From NCBI RefSeq assembly GCF_041902845.1, contig NZ_CP159486.1, forward strand, positions 2,666,001-2,730,000: a DNA stretch of 64,000 nucleotides. The letters run 5' to 3'. The stretch is from Limibacterium fermenti (GTDB lineage Bacteria > Bacteroidota > Bacteroidia > Bacteroidales > Dysgonomonadaceae). Positions 8,038 to 16,768 of this stretch are shown here, in pieces (the first letter of the stretch is position 1; every line of letters begins with the position of its first letter). The notes beneath the pieces were generated by a model. It did not search any database. It saw only the letters and a program-made list of their open reading frames with translations, and had not been told where the DNA came from. The translations under genes were made by a program, and so were the position numbers.

Positions 8038-8607
8038 ATGTCTGAAACAACCGATCATATCGTGTATAGTAAGAACGTGATCGATTTCGTGACAGTGGCA
8101 GTGGAGTTTTGCGCCTATCTCGAAAATGACGATTCCGCAGAACGGCACGTATGGATTGACAAAACGACCAAATTGCTTTCACTACTGTACGTAAAAGCGT
8201 TGCTGCTTCCCGAAACCATCTCTTTAGAAGAAGAAATGCTCGAGACTTTTGTCAAAGAAGAAGATTATGCCCGCATCGCCTCCAAAGTCACAGCCATCAT
8301 GGGCGAAGACGATGTTTTTTTAGAGGTGTTCGTGGAAGATATGAAATACAGCGACACGCCGGTCTCGGCCTTCGTGTCGGAAAATATCGCCGACATCTAT
8401 CAAGACGTCCGCAATTTCATATCCGTTTACCAATATGGGTTGACCGACCGAATGAACGATGCCCTTTATGCGTGCGTTAAAAATTTCCGCACCTATTGGG
8501 GACAAAAATTAGTGAATGTTTTACGTCCGTTGCACACCCTGCTGTTCAGCGACGCGACGCATTCGGAAGAGAATGCAGATTTAAACGAGGAGGATTTGTG
8601 GGACTGA
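8038..8607 (+). CDS. DUF5063 domain-containing protein
   Basis: 189 residues, acidic and helix-rich, no signal peptide or membrane segment. The N-terminus (SKNVIDFVTVAVEFCAYLEN) and the pattern of long helices match the Bacteroidota family DUF5063, whose function is unknown. It is the first gene of a tightly overlapping three-gene operon with a 3'-5' exonuclease-domain protein and an RlmI-like rRNA methyltransferase. The downstream gene starts inside its last codons. The association with two RNA-acting proteins suggests an RNA-related role, which is inference only. Confidence 0.8.
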   Translation: MSETTDHIVYSKNVIDFVTVAVEFCAYLENDDSAERHVWIDKTTKLLSLLYVKALLLPETISLEEEMLETFVKEEDYARIASKVTAIMGEDDVFLEVFVEDMKYSDTPVSAFVSENIADIYQDVRNFISVYQYGLTDRMNDALYACVKNFRTYWGQKLVNVLRPLHTLLFSDATHSEENADLNEEDLWD

Positions 8608-9173
8608 CAATTACAAAAGAAACCATAGCGCAACTACCGATAGAAACGTTTCCGGGCAAGATTTTCGTTGTCGACGAACCGGAACAGGTAGTACGCGCAG
8701 TCGACTATTTATCGCATCAACCGGCTATCGGCTTCGACACCGAAACAAAACCGTCGTTCAAACGCGGTGAAGTGCATAAAGTAGCCTTAATGCAACTTTC
8801 GTCCGACGACGTTTGCTATCTGTTCCGCCTCAACCGGATCGGATATCCCGATGCACTACAAAATTTGATGTGCAATCCGCAAGTAAAGAAAATCGGATTG
8901 TCGCTTCGCGATGATTTTGCGGCCATCGGAAAGCGTTCGGGGCGAAAGGTGGAAAATTTCATCGACCTGCAACAGTTTGTCGACCAATTCGACATCGAAG
9001 ACAACAGTCTTCAAAAGATATACGCGATTATTTTCAACAAAAAAATAACCAAAAACCAACGTGTCTCCAACTGGGAAGCTGAAAAACTCAGTCCGGCGCA
9101 ACAATCGTATGCCGCCATCGATGCGTGGGCTTGTCTCAAAATTTACAACCATTTACTATCAACGGACAAATGA
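8598..9173 (+). CDS. 3'-5' exonuclease domain protein (RNase D-like)
   Basis: 191 residues from a GTG start at 8598. This start is chosen because GAGGAGG lies just upstream and the coding frame begins VGLTITKETIAQLP like family members; it overlaps the preceding stop by 10 bp. The DEDDy exonuclease motifs are visible: IGFDTETKPSF (Exo I), KKIGLSLRDDFAAI (Exo II) and SYAAIDAWACLKIY (Exo III, with the Tyr and Asp). There is no HRDC domain, so it is a stand-alone domain rather than full RNase D. Probable role in 3' trimming of RNA; the stop overlaps the start of the next gene (ATGA). Confidence 0.85.
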   Translation: MGLTITKETIAQLPIETFPGKIFVVDEPEQVVRAVDYLSHQPAIGFDTETKPSFKRGEVHKVALMQLSSDDVCYLFRLNRIGYPDALQNLMCNPQVKKIGLSLRDDFAAIGKRSGRKVENFIDLQQFVDQFDIEDNSLQKIYAIIFNKKITKNQRVSNWEAEKLSPAQQSYAAIDAWACLKIYNHLLSTDK

Positions 9174-10363
9174 ACCATTACAAAGAAGTTATTTTACGCC
9201 GTAAGAAGGACGAATCGTTGCGCCGGTTTCATCCCTGGGTGTTTTCGGGCGCCATCGATCACCTTCCCGCCGATATCGAAGAAGGCGAAGTCGTGAAAGT
9301 TTTGGCTGACGATCGTTCTTTTTTGGGGACAGGTCATTATCAAAACGGGAGTATCGCCGTGCGCATCCTTTCGTTTGACGACGAGAGCATCAACCGGGAC
9401 TTTTACGTAGCGCGCATCGCGGCAGCGTTCGCCTTACGTAAAAAACTGGGCTTGTTGCGCACCGACAATAACACCTTCCGGCTTATCCACGGCGAAGGCG
9501 ATTATTTACCGGGACTCATCATCGATATATATGGTCATACGGCCGTCATGCAAGCCCATTCCATCGGTATGCACCGTGACAGGCATCTCATTGTGGAAGC
9601 GTTGGCGAAAGTGCTTCCGTCCGATATTTTGCATGCGGTTTTTTATAAATCGGAAGGAACTCTTCCCGCCAACATCGTGTCGGACACCGACGGATATCTG
9701 ATGGGGAGCGCGGAAAACAGCGACCCGGTTGCGGTGGAAAACGGACTCAAATTCCATATCGATTGGCTGAAAGGACAAAAAACCGGCTTCTTCATCGATC
9801 AACGGGAAAACCGTGTCTTGCTCGAACGCTATTCCGCCGGACGGACGGTATTGAACATGTTCTGTTATACCGGCGGCTTTTCGGTATACGCCTTGCGCGG
9901 CGGAGCGCAGAAAGTAGATTCGGTCGACAGTTCGGCAAAAGCCGTCATGATTACCGACCAGAACATCGAACTGAATTTTAGCAACGATCCGCGCCATGCG
10001 TCTTATGCACAGGACGCGTTTAAATATCTCAAACAAATCGAACCCGGAAGTTACGATCTGATCATCCTCGATCCGCCGGCATTCGCCAAGCACCGCAGCG
10101 CCATCAATAACGCCCTGCAAGGATATAAAAAGCTCAATTTATCGGCCCTCCATGCCATTGCTCCGGGAGGAATACTTTTTACATTCTCTTGTTCACAGGC
10201 CATCACGAAAGAGCAATTCCGCCTCGCAGTCTTCAGCGCCGCCGCTATTTCGGGGCGGAAAGTACGCATACTGCATCAGCTTACACAGCCGGCCGATCAT
10301 CCTATCAACATCTATCATCCCGAAGGGGAATATTTGAAAGGATTGGTCTTGCAGGTCGAATAA
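9170..10363 (+). CDS. Class I SAM-dependent 23S rRNA methyltransferase, RlmI-like
   Basis: 397 residues starting at ATG 9170, overlapping the previous stop by four bases. An N-terminal PUA domain (HPWVFSGAI, residues about 15-75) is followed by an EEHEE-like linker and a Rossmann methyltransferase: VLNMFCYTGGFSVYALRGG binds SAM and LIILDPPAFAKH is motif IV. FTFSCSQAI carries the cysteine of the m5C family. In E. coli RlmI makes m5C1962 of 23S rRNA; the same reaction is likely but not proven here. Final gene of the operon. Confidence 0.88.
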   Translation: MNHYKEVILRRKKDESLRRFHPWVFSGAIDHLPADIEEGEVVKVLADDRSFLGTGHYQNGSIAVRILSFDDESINRDFYVARIAAAFALRKKLGLLRTDNNTFRLIHGEGDYLPGLIIDIYGHTAVMQAHSIGMHRDRHLIVEALAKVLPSDILHAVFYKSEGTLPANIVSDTDGYLMGSAENSDPVAVENGLKFHIDWLKGQKTGFFIDQRENRVLLERYSAGRTVLNMFCYTGGFSVYALRGGAQKVDSVDSSAKAVMITDQNIELNFSNDPRHASYAQDAFKYLKQIEPGSYDLIILDPPAFAKHRSAINNALQGYKKLNLSALHAIAPGGILFTFSCSQAITKEQFRLAVFSAAAISGRKVRILHQLTQPADHPINIYHPEGEYLKGLVLQVE

Positions 10364-10472
10364 AAGTGTGAAAAAGATTCACAAATAGAAGAAAAAAGAC
10401 CGAATCGAGTTAATAAAAACTAAATATAGAAGATTTCTTCTCGAAATGTATACGCCGTATTGAAAAAACGCC

Positions 10473-10480
10473 TATATTTG
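10473..10480 (+). promoter_or_regulatory. -7 promoter box of a small RNA
   Basis: TATATTTG exactly matches TAnnTTTG and is followed by CAACG. The predicted start is 10485-10487. The transcript would meet an intrinsic terminator about 60 nt later, well before the GSCFA gene at 10657. Confidence 0.55.
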
Positions 10481-10485
10481 CAACG

Positions 10486-10556
10486 TGTTTTTCATGGTAT
10501 TAGATTTAAGGTTAACAATGAAGATTGGTTGTCGTGAGACAACCTTTCCTTTTTTA
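10486..10556 (+). ncRNA. Short promoter-to-terminator RNA
   Basis: A consensus -7 box is followed by a ~70-nt segment containing GTGTTTTTCATGGTATTAG and ending in a perfect 7-bp hairpin (GGTTGTC, loop GTGA, GACAACC at 10527-10544) and a T-rich tail. No open frame of useful length is present. From memory, similar short RNAs with this leader and terminal hairpin recur in Bacteroidales genomes and may correspond to a described Rfam family such as Bacteroidales-1, but I could not check. It could instead be an attenuated leader of the GSCFA-murF operon, which has no other obvious promoter. Confidence 0.55.
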
Positions 10557-10656
10557 TATACCTCCCGTTTCTCTCCGTTTTATTTCACAAAATATATACG
10601 ATAATATATCCACCCTGACCGCCTTTATTGCTACATTTGTGTAAAAATAATGAGTA

Positions 10657-11655
10657 ATGGATTTCAGGACACCCATAACGATTTCACCGCCCGGATTCTC
10701 CATCGGGCACACCACGAAAGGAATGCTTTTCGGATCGTGTTTCTCCGAAAACATCGGGGCTAAGTTGATAGAAAGCAAGTTTCCTATCGACATGAATCCG
10801 TTCGGCATTTCTTACAACCCGTCATCCATATCCTCATCCATCCGGCGGCTGCTACAACGAAAAGGATTTACCGACGCCGACCTGCTTGCTCATCGCGGAC
10901 TTTATTGCAGCCTGATGCATCACGGTTCGTTTTCGAGCACAAACAAACAGGCTTGTCTCGACACCATTCAGCAGCGCTTTAATGAAGCGGCCGATTTTAT
11001 CCGTCAGGCACAAATACTCTTGATCACCTTCGGCACGGCCTATGCTTATTACTGGAAAGAAACCGGCGAAGTGGTGAATAATTGCCACAAGTTTCCGGCC
11101 GATACATTCGATAGGAAACGCTTATCGATACAAAAAATTACGGATGACTGGTCGGATTTGATCGCCCTGCTGAAAGAAATAAACCCGGAAATAAAGATTA
11201 TTTTCACCGTAAGCCCCATACGACACTGGAAAGACGGGGCTCATGAAAACACGGTGAGCAAATCGATTCTTCAGGTATCGGTCGAGGCCCTGATGGAGCG
11301 TTTTGGCGGCAATGTGTTCTATTTCCCCGCCTACGAAATCATGATGGATGAACTCCGCGATTACCGCTTTTATGCCGGTGATATGCTTCATCCGTCGAAC
11401 CTCGCCATCGACTATATCTGGGAGCGGTTTTCAGATACTTATTTTTCAGCATCGACCAAGGAGATTATACAGGAATGGGAAACCATCCGGAAAGCGCTGA
11501 ATCATCGTCCGCTGCACCCTGAAAACAACTCCTACCGGGACTTTCTTCTACTCACACGCGATAAATTGCGTCTCTTTTCAAACAAGTATCCTTTTATTAC
11601 TTGTACAAAAGAGATCGATGATATAGATTTACTACTAACCCATCAACAAGTTTGA
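10657..11655 (+). CDS. GSCFA domain-containing protein
   Basis: 332 residues named for the GSCFS motif at residues 26-30 (MLFGSCFSENIG). GSCFA proteins (PF08885) are SGNH/GDSL-hydrolase relatives; later motifs LLITFGTAYAYYW and YRFYAGDMLHPSNLAIDYIWERF (with the DxxH-like pair) fit that fold. There is no signal peptide. The substrate is unknown. It ends eight bases before the murF-alr start, and this pairing with cell-wall precursor enzymes suggests esterase activity on envelope glycans, which is inference. Confidence 0.88.
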   Translation: MDFRTPITISPPGFSIGHTTKGMLFGSCFSENIGAKLIESKFPIDMNPFGISYNPSSISSSIRRLLQRKGFTDADLLAHRGLYCSLMHHGSFSSTNKQACLDTIQQRFNEAADFIRQAQILLITFGTAYAYYWKETGEVVNNCHKFPADTFDRKRLSIQKITDDWSDLIALLKEINPEIKIIFTVSPIRHWKDGAHENTVSKSILQVSVEALMERFGGNVFYFPAYEIMMDELRDYRFYAGDMLHPSNLAIDYIWERFSDTYFSASTKEIIQEWETIRKALNHRPLHPENNSYRDFLLLTRDKLRLFSNKYPFITCTKEIDDIDLLLTHQQV

Positions 11656-11660
11656 TAATT

Positions 11661-14129
11661 ATGACGTATTCAATTACTGAAATTGCATCGATATTGGGAG
11701 TTTCAGACAAAAATATAATTCCTTCTGAAATCTCTATTCTACTAGTCGACAGCCGCAAACTGTCCGATCCCGAGAAATCGCTATTCTTTGCATTGGAGTC
11801 GAAAAATAATGATGCTCATCAATTTATTACCGATTTATATCAATCGGGCGTTCGGAACTTTGTCGTTTCTAAAAAATGGAAAGAGTGGGCGCCGTTTTCG
11901 GATGCCAATTTTTTTCAAGTGAAGAATCCGCTCTCAGCATTGCAAAAGATCGCGGCTCATCACCGGCGAAAATTCGACATCCCGGTTATCGGTATTACGG
12001 GAAGCAATGGCAAAACGGTTGTGAAAGAATGGTTATATCAGCTATTGCAGGACGACTATAATATAGTACGTTCGCCGCGCAGCTACAATTCACAAATTGG
12101 AGTTCCGCTATCGGTCTGGCAATTGAATGAACAAACGCAAATCGGTATCTTCGAAGCCGGAATTTCGCAACCCGACGAAATGGAGCATCTCGAACCGGTG
12201 ATCAGGCCGACCATGGGCATTCTGACAAATATCGGCAAAGCGCATCAGGAAAACTTCGAAAGCATCCAACAAAAATGTATGGAGAAACTCGAACTGTTTA
12301 CAAATTGCGAGATGTTTGTCTATGAAGAAGACGATAAAATGATTGACGAATGTGTCAATTTATCGGTATTGTCGCAAAAATCCTTCGCTTGGTCGTCTGA
12401 CAACACAGATGCGCCGCTGTATATTTTTAAAATCGAAAAGAATCAATTTCAGAGTATTATCCATTATTCTTTTTTGCATTTCAATCATGCATTCGCGATT
12501 CCCTTTACCGATCAGGCTTCCATCGAAAACGCCATTGACTGCTTAGCGGTAATGCTTTATCTGCACGTTTCACCCGAAACGATATCGGAGAGAATGAAGA
12601 AACTCGAACCCGTAGCCATGCGACTGGATGTCCGCCGGGGAAAAAAGGATTGTCTCATCATTAATGATACGTATAATTCGGATATTAATTCCATCGAAAT
12701 TGCATTGGATTTTCAGCAACAACGAAAGATGGATCGCCCGCTGAAAAAAACGCTGATTTTATCGGATATCTTACAATCGGGAATCTCATCCGAAGCGCTT
12801 TACCAAGAAGTGGCGGGAATGGTGCAAAAACGCGGCATTGAAAAAATTATCGGTATCGGCAAAAACATTTCCGAAAATGCCGGCGCCTTTAGAGTGCAAG
12901 AGAAACTGTTTTTTCCTTCAACGGAGGCATTCATTCAATCACAAAAATGGAAAAATTTCCACAACGAATTAATTCTGTTGAAGGGCGCCCGCGCCTATCA
13001 CTTTGAGCAAATCAATGCGCTGATTGAAGAACGGCCGCATGAAACCGTCATGGAAGTCGATTTGGATGCGGTGGTCCATAATTTCAACTTCTATAAATCG
13101 AAACTCTCGCCCGAGGTGAAACTCGTTTGTATGGTAAAGGCTAACGCCTACGGCACGGGGGCCGTTGAAGTGGCGAAGACATTACAATATCACCGGTGCG
13201 ATTATTTAGCTGTTGCGGTTGCCGAAGAAGGGATTGCCTTGCGGAATGCAGGGATTTCCATCCCGACGATCGTATTGAATTCGGAAGTAAACGGCTTCGA
13301 AGAACTATTCTCCAACAATCTGGAACCCGAAGTGTATAATTTCCGCATTCTGGAATCTTTTATTAAAGAAGCCGATCGAAGGGGAGTGACCGACTACCCC
13401 GTACATATAAAAATCGACACCGGAATGCACCGGTTGGGATTCCTTCCCGAGCAGCTTCCTCAATTGGTGAACATCTTGCAAGAACAAAAAGCGTTGAAAG
13501 TACGGTCGGTTTTTTCACACCTTTCGGCCAGCGAGAGTTGGATTTTCGACGATTTCACCGGTCATCAAATCGAAACACTAAAAAAGACGGCCGAAAGCAT
13601 TCAGGACGCGCTTGGCTATCGAATCTACAAGCACATATTAAACTCTGCGGGAATAGAACGTTTTCCGGAAGCACAATGGGATATGGTGCGTTTAGGTATC
13701 GGACTGTATGGAGTAAGCGCCAGCGGATTACCCGGATTAAAAAATGTATGTACGCTAAAAACGACAATTTTACAGATTAAAGATATCCCCCGCCATGAAA
13801 CAGTCGGATACGGACGTAAAGAAGAACTGAACCGGAACGCACGGATAGCGACCATACGCATAGGATACGCCGACGGACTGAACCGCCAATTCGGCAATCG
13901 GAAAGGTCAGGTATTAATAAACGGCCAACTGGCATCCATCGTCGGCAACGTATGCATGGATCTTTGCATGGTCGATGTAACCGATATCAGCGCTCATGAA
14001 GGAGATGCGGTGATTATTTTCGGAGAAGACCTCTCTGTAATTGAGCTTGCGGATAATATCGGCACGATTCCTTATGAAATTCTTACGGCAATATCTCCCC
14101 GCGTAAAACGCATCTATATCAAAGAATAA
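11661..14129 (+). CDS. MurF-Alr fusion: UDP-MurNAc-tripeptide:D-Ala-D-Ala ligase / alanine racemase
   Basis: 822 residues from ATG 11661 (a TTG three codons upstream overlaps the previous stop and is less likely). The N-terminal MurF part (about 1-450) has the ATP P-loop GITGSNGKTVVKEW and the Mur-ligase segments KTLILSD and ILLKGARAYHFEQI. The C-terminal Alr part (about 455-822) has the PLP lysine in VCMVKANAYG (near residue 492), KIDTGMHRLGF and MVRLGIGLYGV, and GYGRK. It couples D-Ala formation with attachment of D-Ala-D-Ala to the peptidoglycan precursor in the cytoplasm. This fusion is standard in Bacteroidota. A terminator follows. Confidence 0.95.
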   Translation: MTYSITEIASILGVSDKNIIPSEISILLVDSRKLSDPEKSLFFALESKNNDAHQFITDLYQSGVRNFVVSKKWKEWAPFSDANFFQVKNPLSALQKIAAHHRRKFDIPVIGITGSNGKTVVKEWLYQLLQDDYNIVRSPRSYNSQIGVPLSVWQLNEQTQIGIFEAGISQPDEMEHLEPVIRPTMGILTNIGKAHQENFESIQQKCMEKLELFTNCEMFVYEEDDKMIDECVNLSVLSQKSFAWSSDNTDAPLYIFKIEKNQFQSIIHYSFLHFNHAFAIPFTDQASIENAIDCLAVMLYLHVSPETISERMKKLEPVAMRLDVRRGKKDCLIINDTYNSDINSIEIALDFQQQRKMDRPLKKTLILSDILQSGISSEALYQEVAGMVQKRGIEKIIGIGKNISENAGAFRVQEKLFFPSTEAFIQSQKWKNFHNELILLKGARAYHFEQINALIEERPHETVMEVDLDAVVHNFNFYKSKLSPEVKLVCMVKANAYGTGAVEVAKTLQYHRCDYLAVAVAEEGIALRNAGISIPTIVLNSEVNGFEELFSNNLEPEVYNFRILESFIKEADRRGVTDYPVHIKIDTGMHRLGFLPEQLPQLVNILQEQKALKVRSVFSHLSASESWIFDDFTGHQIETLKKTAESIQDALGYRIYKHILNSAGIERFPEAQWDMVRLGIGLYGVSASGLPGLKNVCTLKTTILQIKDIPRHETVGYGRKEELNRNARIATIRIGYADGLNRQFGNRKGQVLINGQLASIVGNVCMDLCMVDVTDISAHEGDAVIIFGEDLSVIELADNIGTIPYEILTAISPRVKRIYIKE

Positions 14130-14180
14130 TTATAACCGGAGACGTCGTTCCAAGCGACATCTTCGGTAAATTCTTTTCAC

Positions 14181-14217
14181 AAAAAAAAGCACCTCTTTAA
14201 AAGAGATGCTTTTTTTA
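14181..14217. terminator. Bidirectional intrinsic terminator
   Basis: A run of eight A, then AAGCACCTCTTT paired with AAAGAGATGCTT (one mismatch), then seven T. It lies between the convergent murF-alr and ompA genes and would work on both strands. Confidence 0.85.
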
Positions 14218-14241
14218 TTATGGTAATCTTATTTTCTATGC

Positions 14242-15387
14242 TTATTCAGCGAAGAAGATAGCTACACGGTTCCAGTCATTTTCTGCATACGGCTGTACGG
14301 TATCACCCTTCCAGTCTACAGAAATACGGCTACTGTCAATTCCATATTCATTGATCAACGCGTCAGCAACAGCTTTAGCACGTTTTTCAGAAAGAGACCA
14401 GTTGTATTCCGGAGTACCTGTTTGTTTGTCAGCATAAGCAACGATGTTAACTTTTGCATCCGTATTCGCTTTCAAGTATTCAGCAGTATTGTATACGCTA
14501 ACTTGTTGGCCCTTGTCAATTTTGAATGAATTGATACGGAAGAATACAACATTAGGAACATAAACTGATTCTTCAGCAACGGGCTGAGGAGCAACTTCAG
14601 GACATTCGGGGCAAGATTCCGGTCTTTGTCTCAGTTGTTCGTTTTCAGAACGCAATCTGTTGATTTGGCTGTTCAGGTCGTTGATTAAGTTGTAATCCAA
14701 CAGTTCAGCAGAAGTGAACTCTTGTTTTCCACCTAAACCGAATTGGATACCTCCTAATACGGAAAGCATTCCGTCATATTCGTAATCACCTGCGGGAGTA
14801 GCCGAATTATCAAATGATTCTTGGAACAATCTGTATCCTACTTCAAGGAAAAGGCTTACATTACGTCCCAATCTGAAGTTATTGATGATACCAATATTGT
14901 ACGTCAATGATTGATTCTGTCCTTTGAACAAATCGTTGTCCGCATTGGGTTTTTTAAACCATTCGTTCATACCATACGCATAACCTACACCCAAATAAGG
15001 AATAAAGCTATACACTCTTTCAGGATTGTAAGGCAATACCGCATTTGTGAAGTTGTACAGCAGGTCTAAATGAGCTCCGGCCCATTTCACTTTTGCGTCC
15101 GTTTCATAATTGGTAACAGGCTCACCGGCATCGATAACCAAACGACCACCCCAAACCGGAGAATTCCAACGGCCCAAGCTTATTTGTCCTTGCCAACCGA
15201 GACGGTCGCCGAGGTTGTCAAATTTCTTCATATTGTAGGTGTTTACACCTCCGCCTAAACCTAAAAACCAATTGTCACTCGCTTTGTTCTTCAGGTACAC
15301 TGTACCATGAGAAACATTTTGTACTTCTTGCGCACTTATGCTAAATGCAACAAGAGCAGAAATTAAAAGTAAACTAAACTTTTTCAT
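14242..15387 (-). CDS. OmpA family outer membrane protein
   Basis: 381 residues with signal peptide MKKFSLLLISALVAFSISA. Residues about 35-225 form an eight-stranded beta-barrel-like region with alternating hydrophobics. They are followed by a coiled linker (NDLNSQINRLRSENEQL) and a cysteine/proline-rich hinge (CPECPEVAPQP). Residues about 275-381 are the peptidoglycan-binding OmpA domain (IVAYADKQTGTPEYNWSLS ... RAKAVADALI). Similar to the abundant Omp40/41-type proteins of Bacteroidales that tether outer membrane to cell wall. Probably highly expressed, with its own long 5' leader. Confidence 0.92.
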   Translation of the reverse strand: MKKFSLLLISALVAFSISAQEVQNVSHGTVYLKNKASDNWFLGLGGGVNTYNMKKFDNLGDRLGWQGQISLGRWNSPVWGGRLVIDAGEPVTNYETDAKVKWAGAHLDLLYNFTNAVLPYNPERVYSFIPYLGVGYAYGMNEWFKKPNADNDLFKGQNQSLTYNIGIINNFRLGRNVSLFLEVGYRLFQESFDNSATPAGDYEYDGMLSVLGGIQFGLGGKQEFTSAELLDYNLINDLNSQINRLRSENEQLRQRPESCPECPEVAPQPVAEESVYVPNVVFFRINSFKIDKGQQVSVYNTAEYLKANTDAKVNIVAYADKQTGTPEYNWSLSEKRAKAVADALINEYGIDSSRISVDWKGDTVQPYAENDWNRVAIFFAE

Positions 15388-15584
15388 AAATTTAAATTCT
15401 AATTAAACATTTTATTACAATTACTCGATAATATTTATTTGTTCTGTTACGTTTGTCTATTTTTTCGTATTTGTCTTTCTTATAACGTTTATGCTATAAA
15501 AAAGTTCGTCAAGAATTCAATAATTCAGAACCATTCTCTTTATCTGTCAACCTATTCCAACATAAATAGGTAATATTTAGGCTA

Positions 15585-15592
15585 CAAATATA
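15585..15592 (-). promoter_or_regulatory. -7 promoter box for ompA
   Basis: Minus strand TATATTTG matches TAnnTTTG. Use of this box gives a ~190-nt 5' untranslated leader for ompA. In the rest of the 323-bp gap (15388-15710) I see only AT-rich sequence and no gene. Confidence 0.5.
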
Positions 15593-15710
15593 AAACTTAA
15601 TTTCTATATATTCTTGTTTTCAGGTGAAAAAACTGAAAAATACACAGGTTTTAGGCGTTTTTTCACAATCCGTACCGCTGTAAACCCTTATTTTTAATAG
15701 GCTACAACCC

Positions 15711-16571
15711 TTATCCCAGATAACTTTTCAGTAGTTTACTTCTCGAATCCTGCCTCAAACGACGAATGGCCTTTTCCTTAATCTGTCTTACTCTTTCGCG
15801 CGTCAACTGGAACTTATCTCCAATCTCCTCGAGGGTCATTTCCTGACAACCGATACCGAAAAACATTTTAATGATATCGCTTTCCCTTTCCGTAAGAGTA
15901 GATAAAGCTCGGTCAATCTCTTTTTGCAAAGACTCGTTAATAAGCGTACGATCGGCAATGGGAGCATCGTCATTCACTAAAACATCCAACAAACTATTGT
16001 CCTCTCCTTCGACAAAGGGAGCATCCATAGAGATATGGCGTCCTGAAACTTTCAGAGAATCGGTTATTTTATCGACCGATATATCCAACTCATTCGCGAG
16101 TTCTTCGGCAGAAGGACGGCGTTCGTTTTCCTGTTCGAATTTCTGAAAAGCCTTATTTATTTTATTTAATGACCCCACTTGATTCAACGGAAGCCTGACA
16201 ATACGCGACTGTTCGGCTAACGCCTGCAAGATAGATTGACGTATCCACCAAACAGCATAACTGATAAATTTAAATCCACGGGTTTCATCAAATTTTTCGG
16301 CAGCCTTAATAAGGCCCAGATTTCCTTCATTAATAAGGTCCGGCAAGCTTAATCCTTGATTCTGATATTGCTTAGCCACCGATACGACAAATCGAAGGTT
16401 GGCTCTCGTTAATTTTTCAAGAGCTTGCCTGTCACCCTTCTTAATAGCCTGAGCGAGTTCCACTTCTTCTTCTACTGTAATCAAATCTTCACGTCCAATT
16501 TCCTGAAGATATTTGTCCAAAGAAGCGCTTTCGCGATTTGTAATCGATTTTGTTATCTTTAATTGTCTCAT
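15711..16571 (-). CDS. rpoD: Primary sigma factor, RpoD/SigA type
   Basis: 286 residues, the short form typical of Bacteroidota, lacking region 1.1 and the long non-conserved insert of E. coli sigma70. Region 1.2 reads SLDKYLQEIGRE; regions 2.1-2.4 contain NLRFVVSVAKQYQ, LIKAAEKFDETRGFKF and YAVWWIRQSILQAL; region 4.2 has the -35-type helix-turn-helix MTLEEIGDKFQLTRERVRQI. It directs RNA polymerase to TAnnTTTG promoters such as those marked in this window. A single gene with a candidate -7 box 35 bp upstream. Confidence 0.96.
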   Translation of the reverse strand: MRQLKITKSITNRESASLDKYLQEIGREDLITVEEEVELAQAIKKGDRQALEKLTRANLRFVVSVAKQYQNQGLSLPDLINEGNLGLIKAAEKFDETRGFKFISYAVWWIRQSILQALAEQSRIVRLPLNQVGSLNKINKAFQKFEQENERRPSAEELANELDISVDKITDSLKVSGRHISMDAPFVEGEDNSLLDVLVNDDAPIADRTLINESLQKEIDRALSTLTERESDIIKMFFGIGCQEMTLEEIGDKFQLTRERVRQIKEKAIRRLRQDSRSKLLKSYLG

Positions 16572-16605
16572 CTTCTATAATCGTTCTCCTGTCTAAAAGG
16601 GGGTG

Positions 16606-16613
16606 CAAAATTA
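16606..16613 (-). promoter_or_regulatory. -7 promoter box for rpoD
   Basis: Minus strand TAATTTTG fits TAnnTTTG; predicted 5' leader of about 28 nt. Confidence 0.45.
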
Positions 16614-16768
16614 ATCATTTTTTTAATCATGACGAAAAAAAGATTATTTATTCCCCGCAAAATATCAAAGGAAACGGCAATATTGCCGAATCCTTTGCTA
16701 TACAAACACCGAATAAGCTATTTTTGTTACGTAAATCCACCTTATTAACTCTAATTAACGCCAAGGCT

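Noticed and set aside
11661..14129. MurF-Alr fusion as a novelty
   Set aside because: This fusion is widespread in Bacteroidota.
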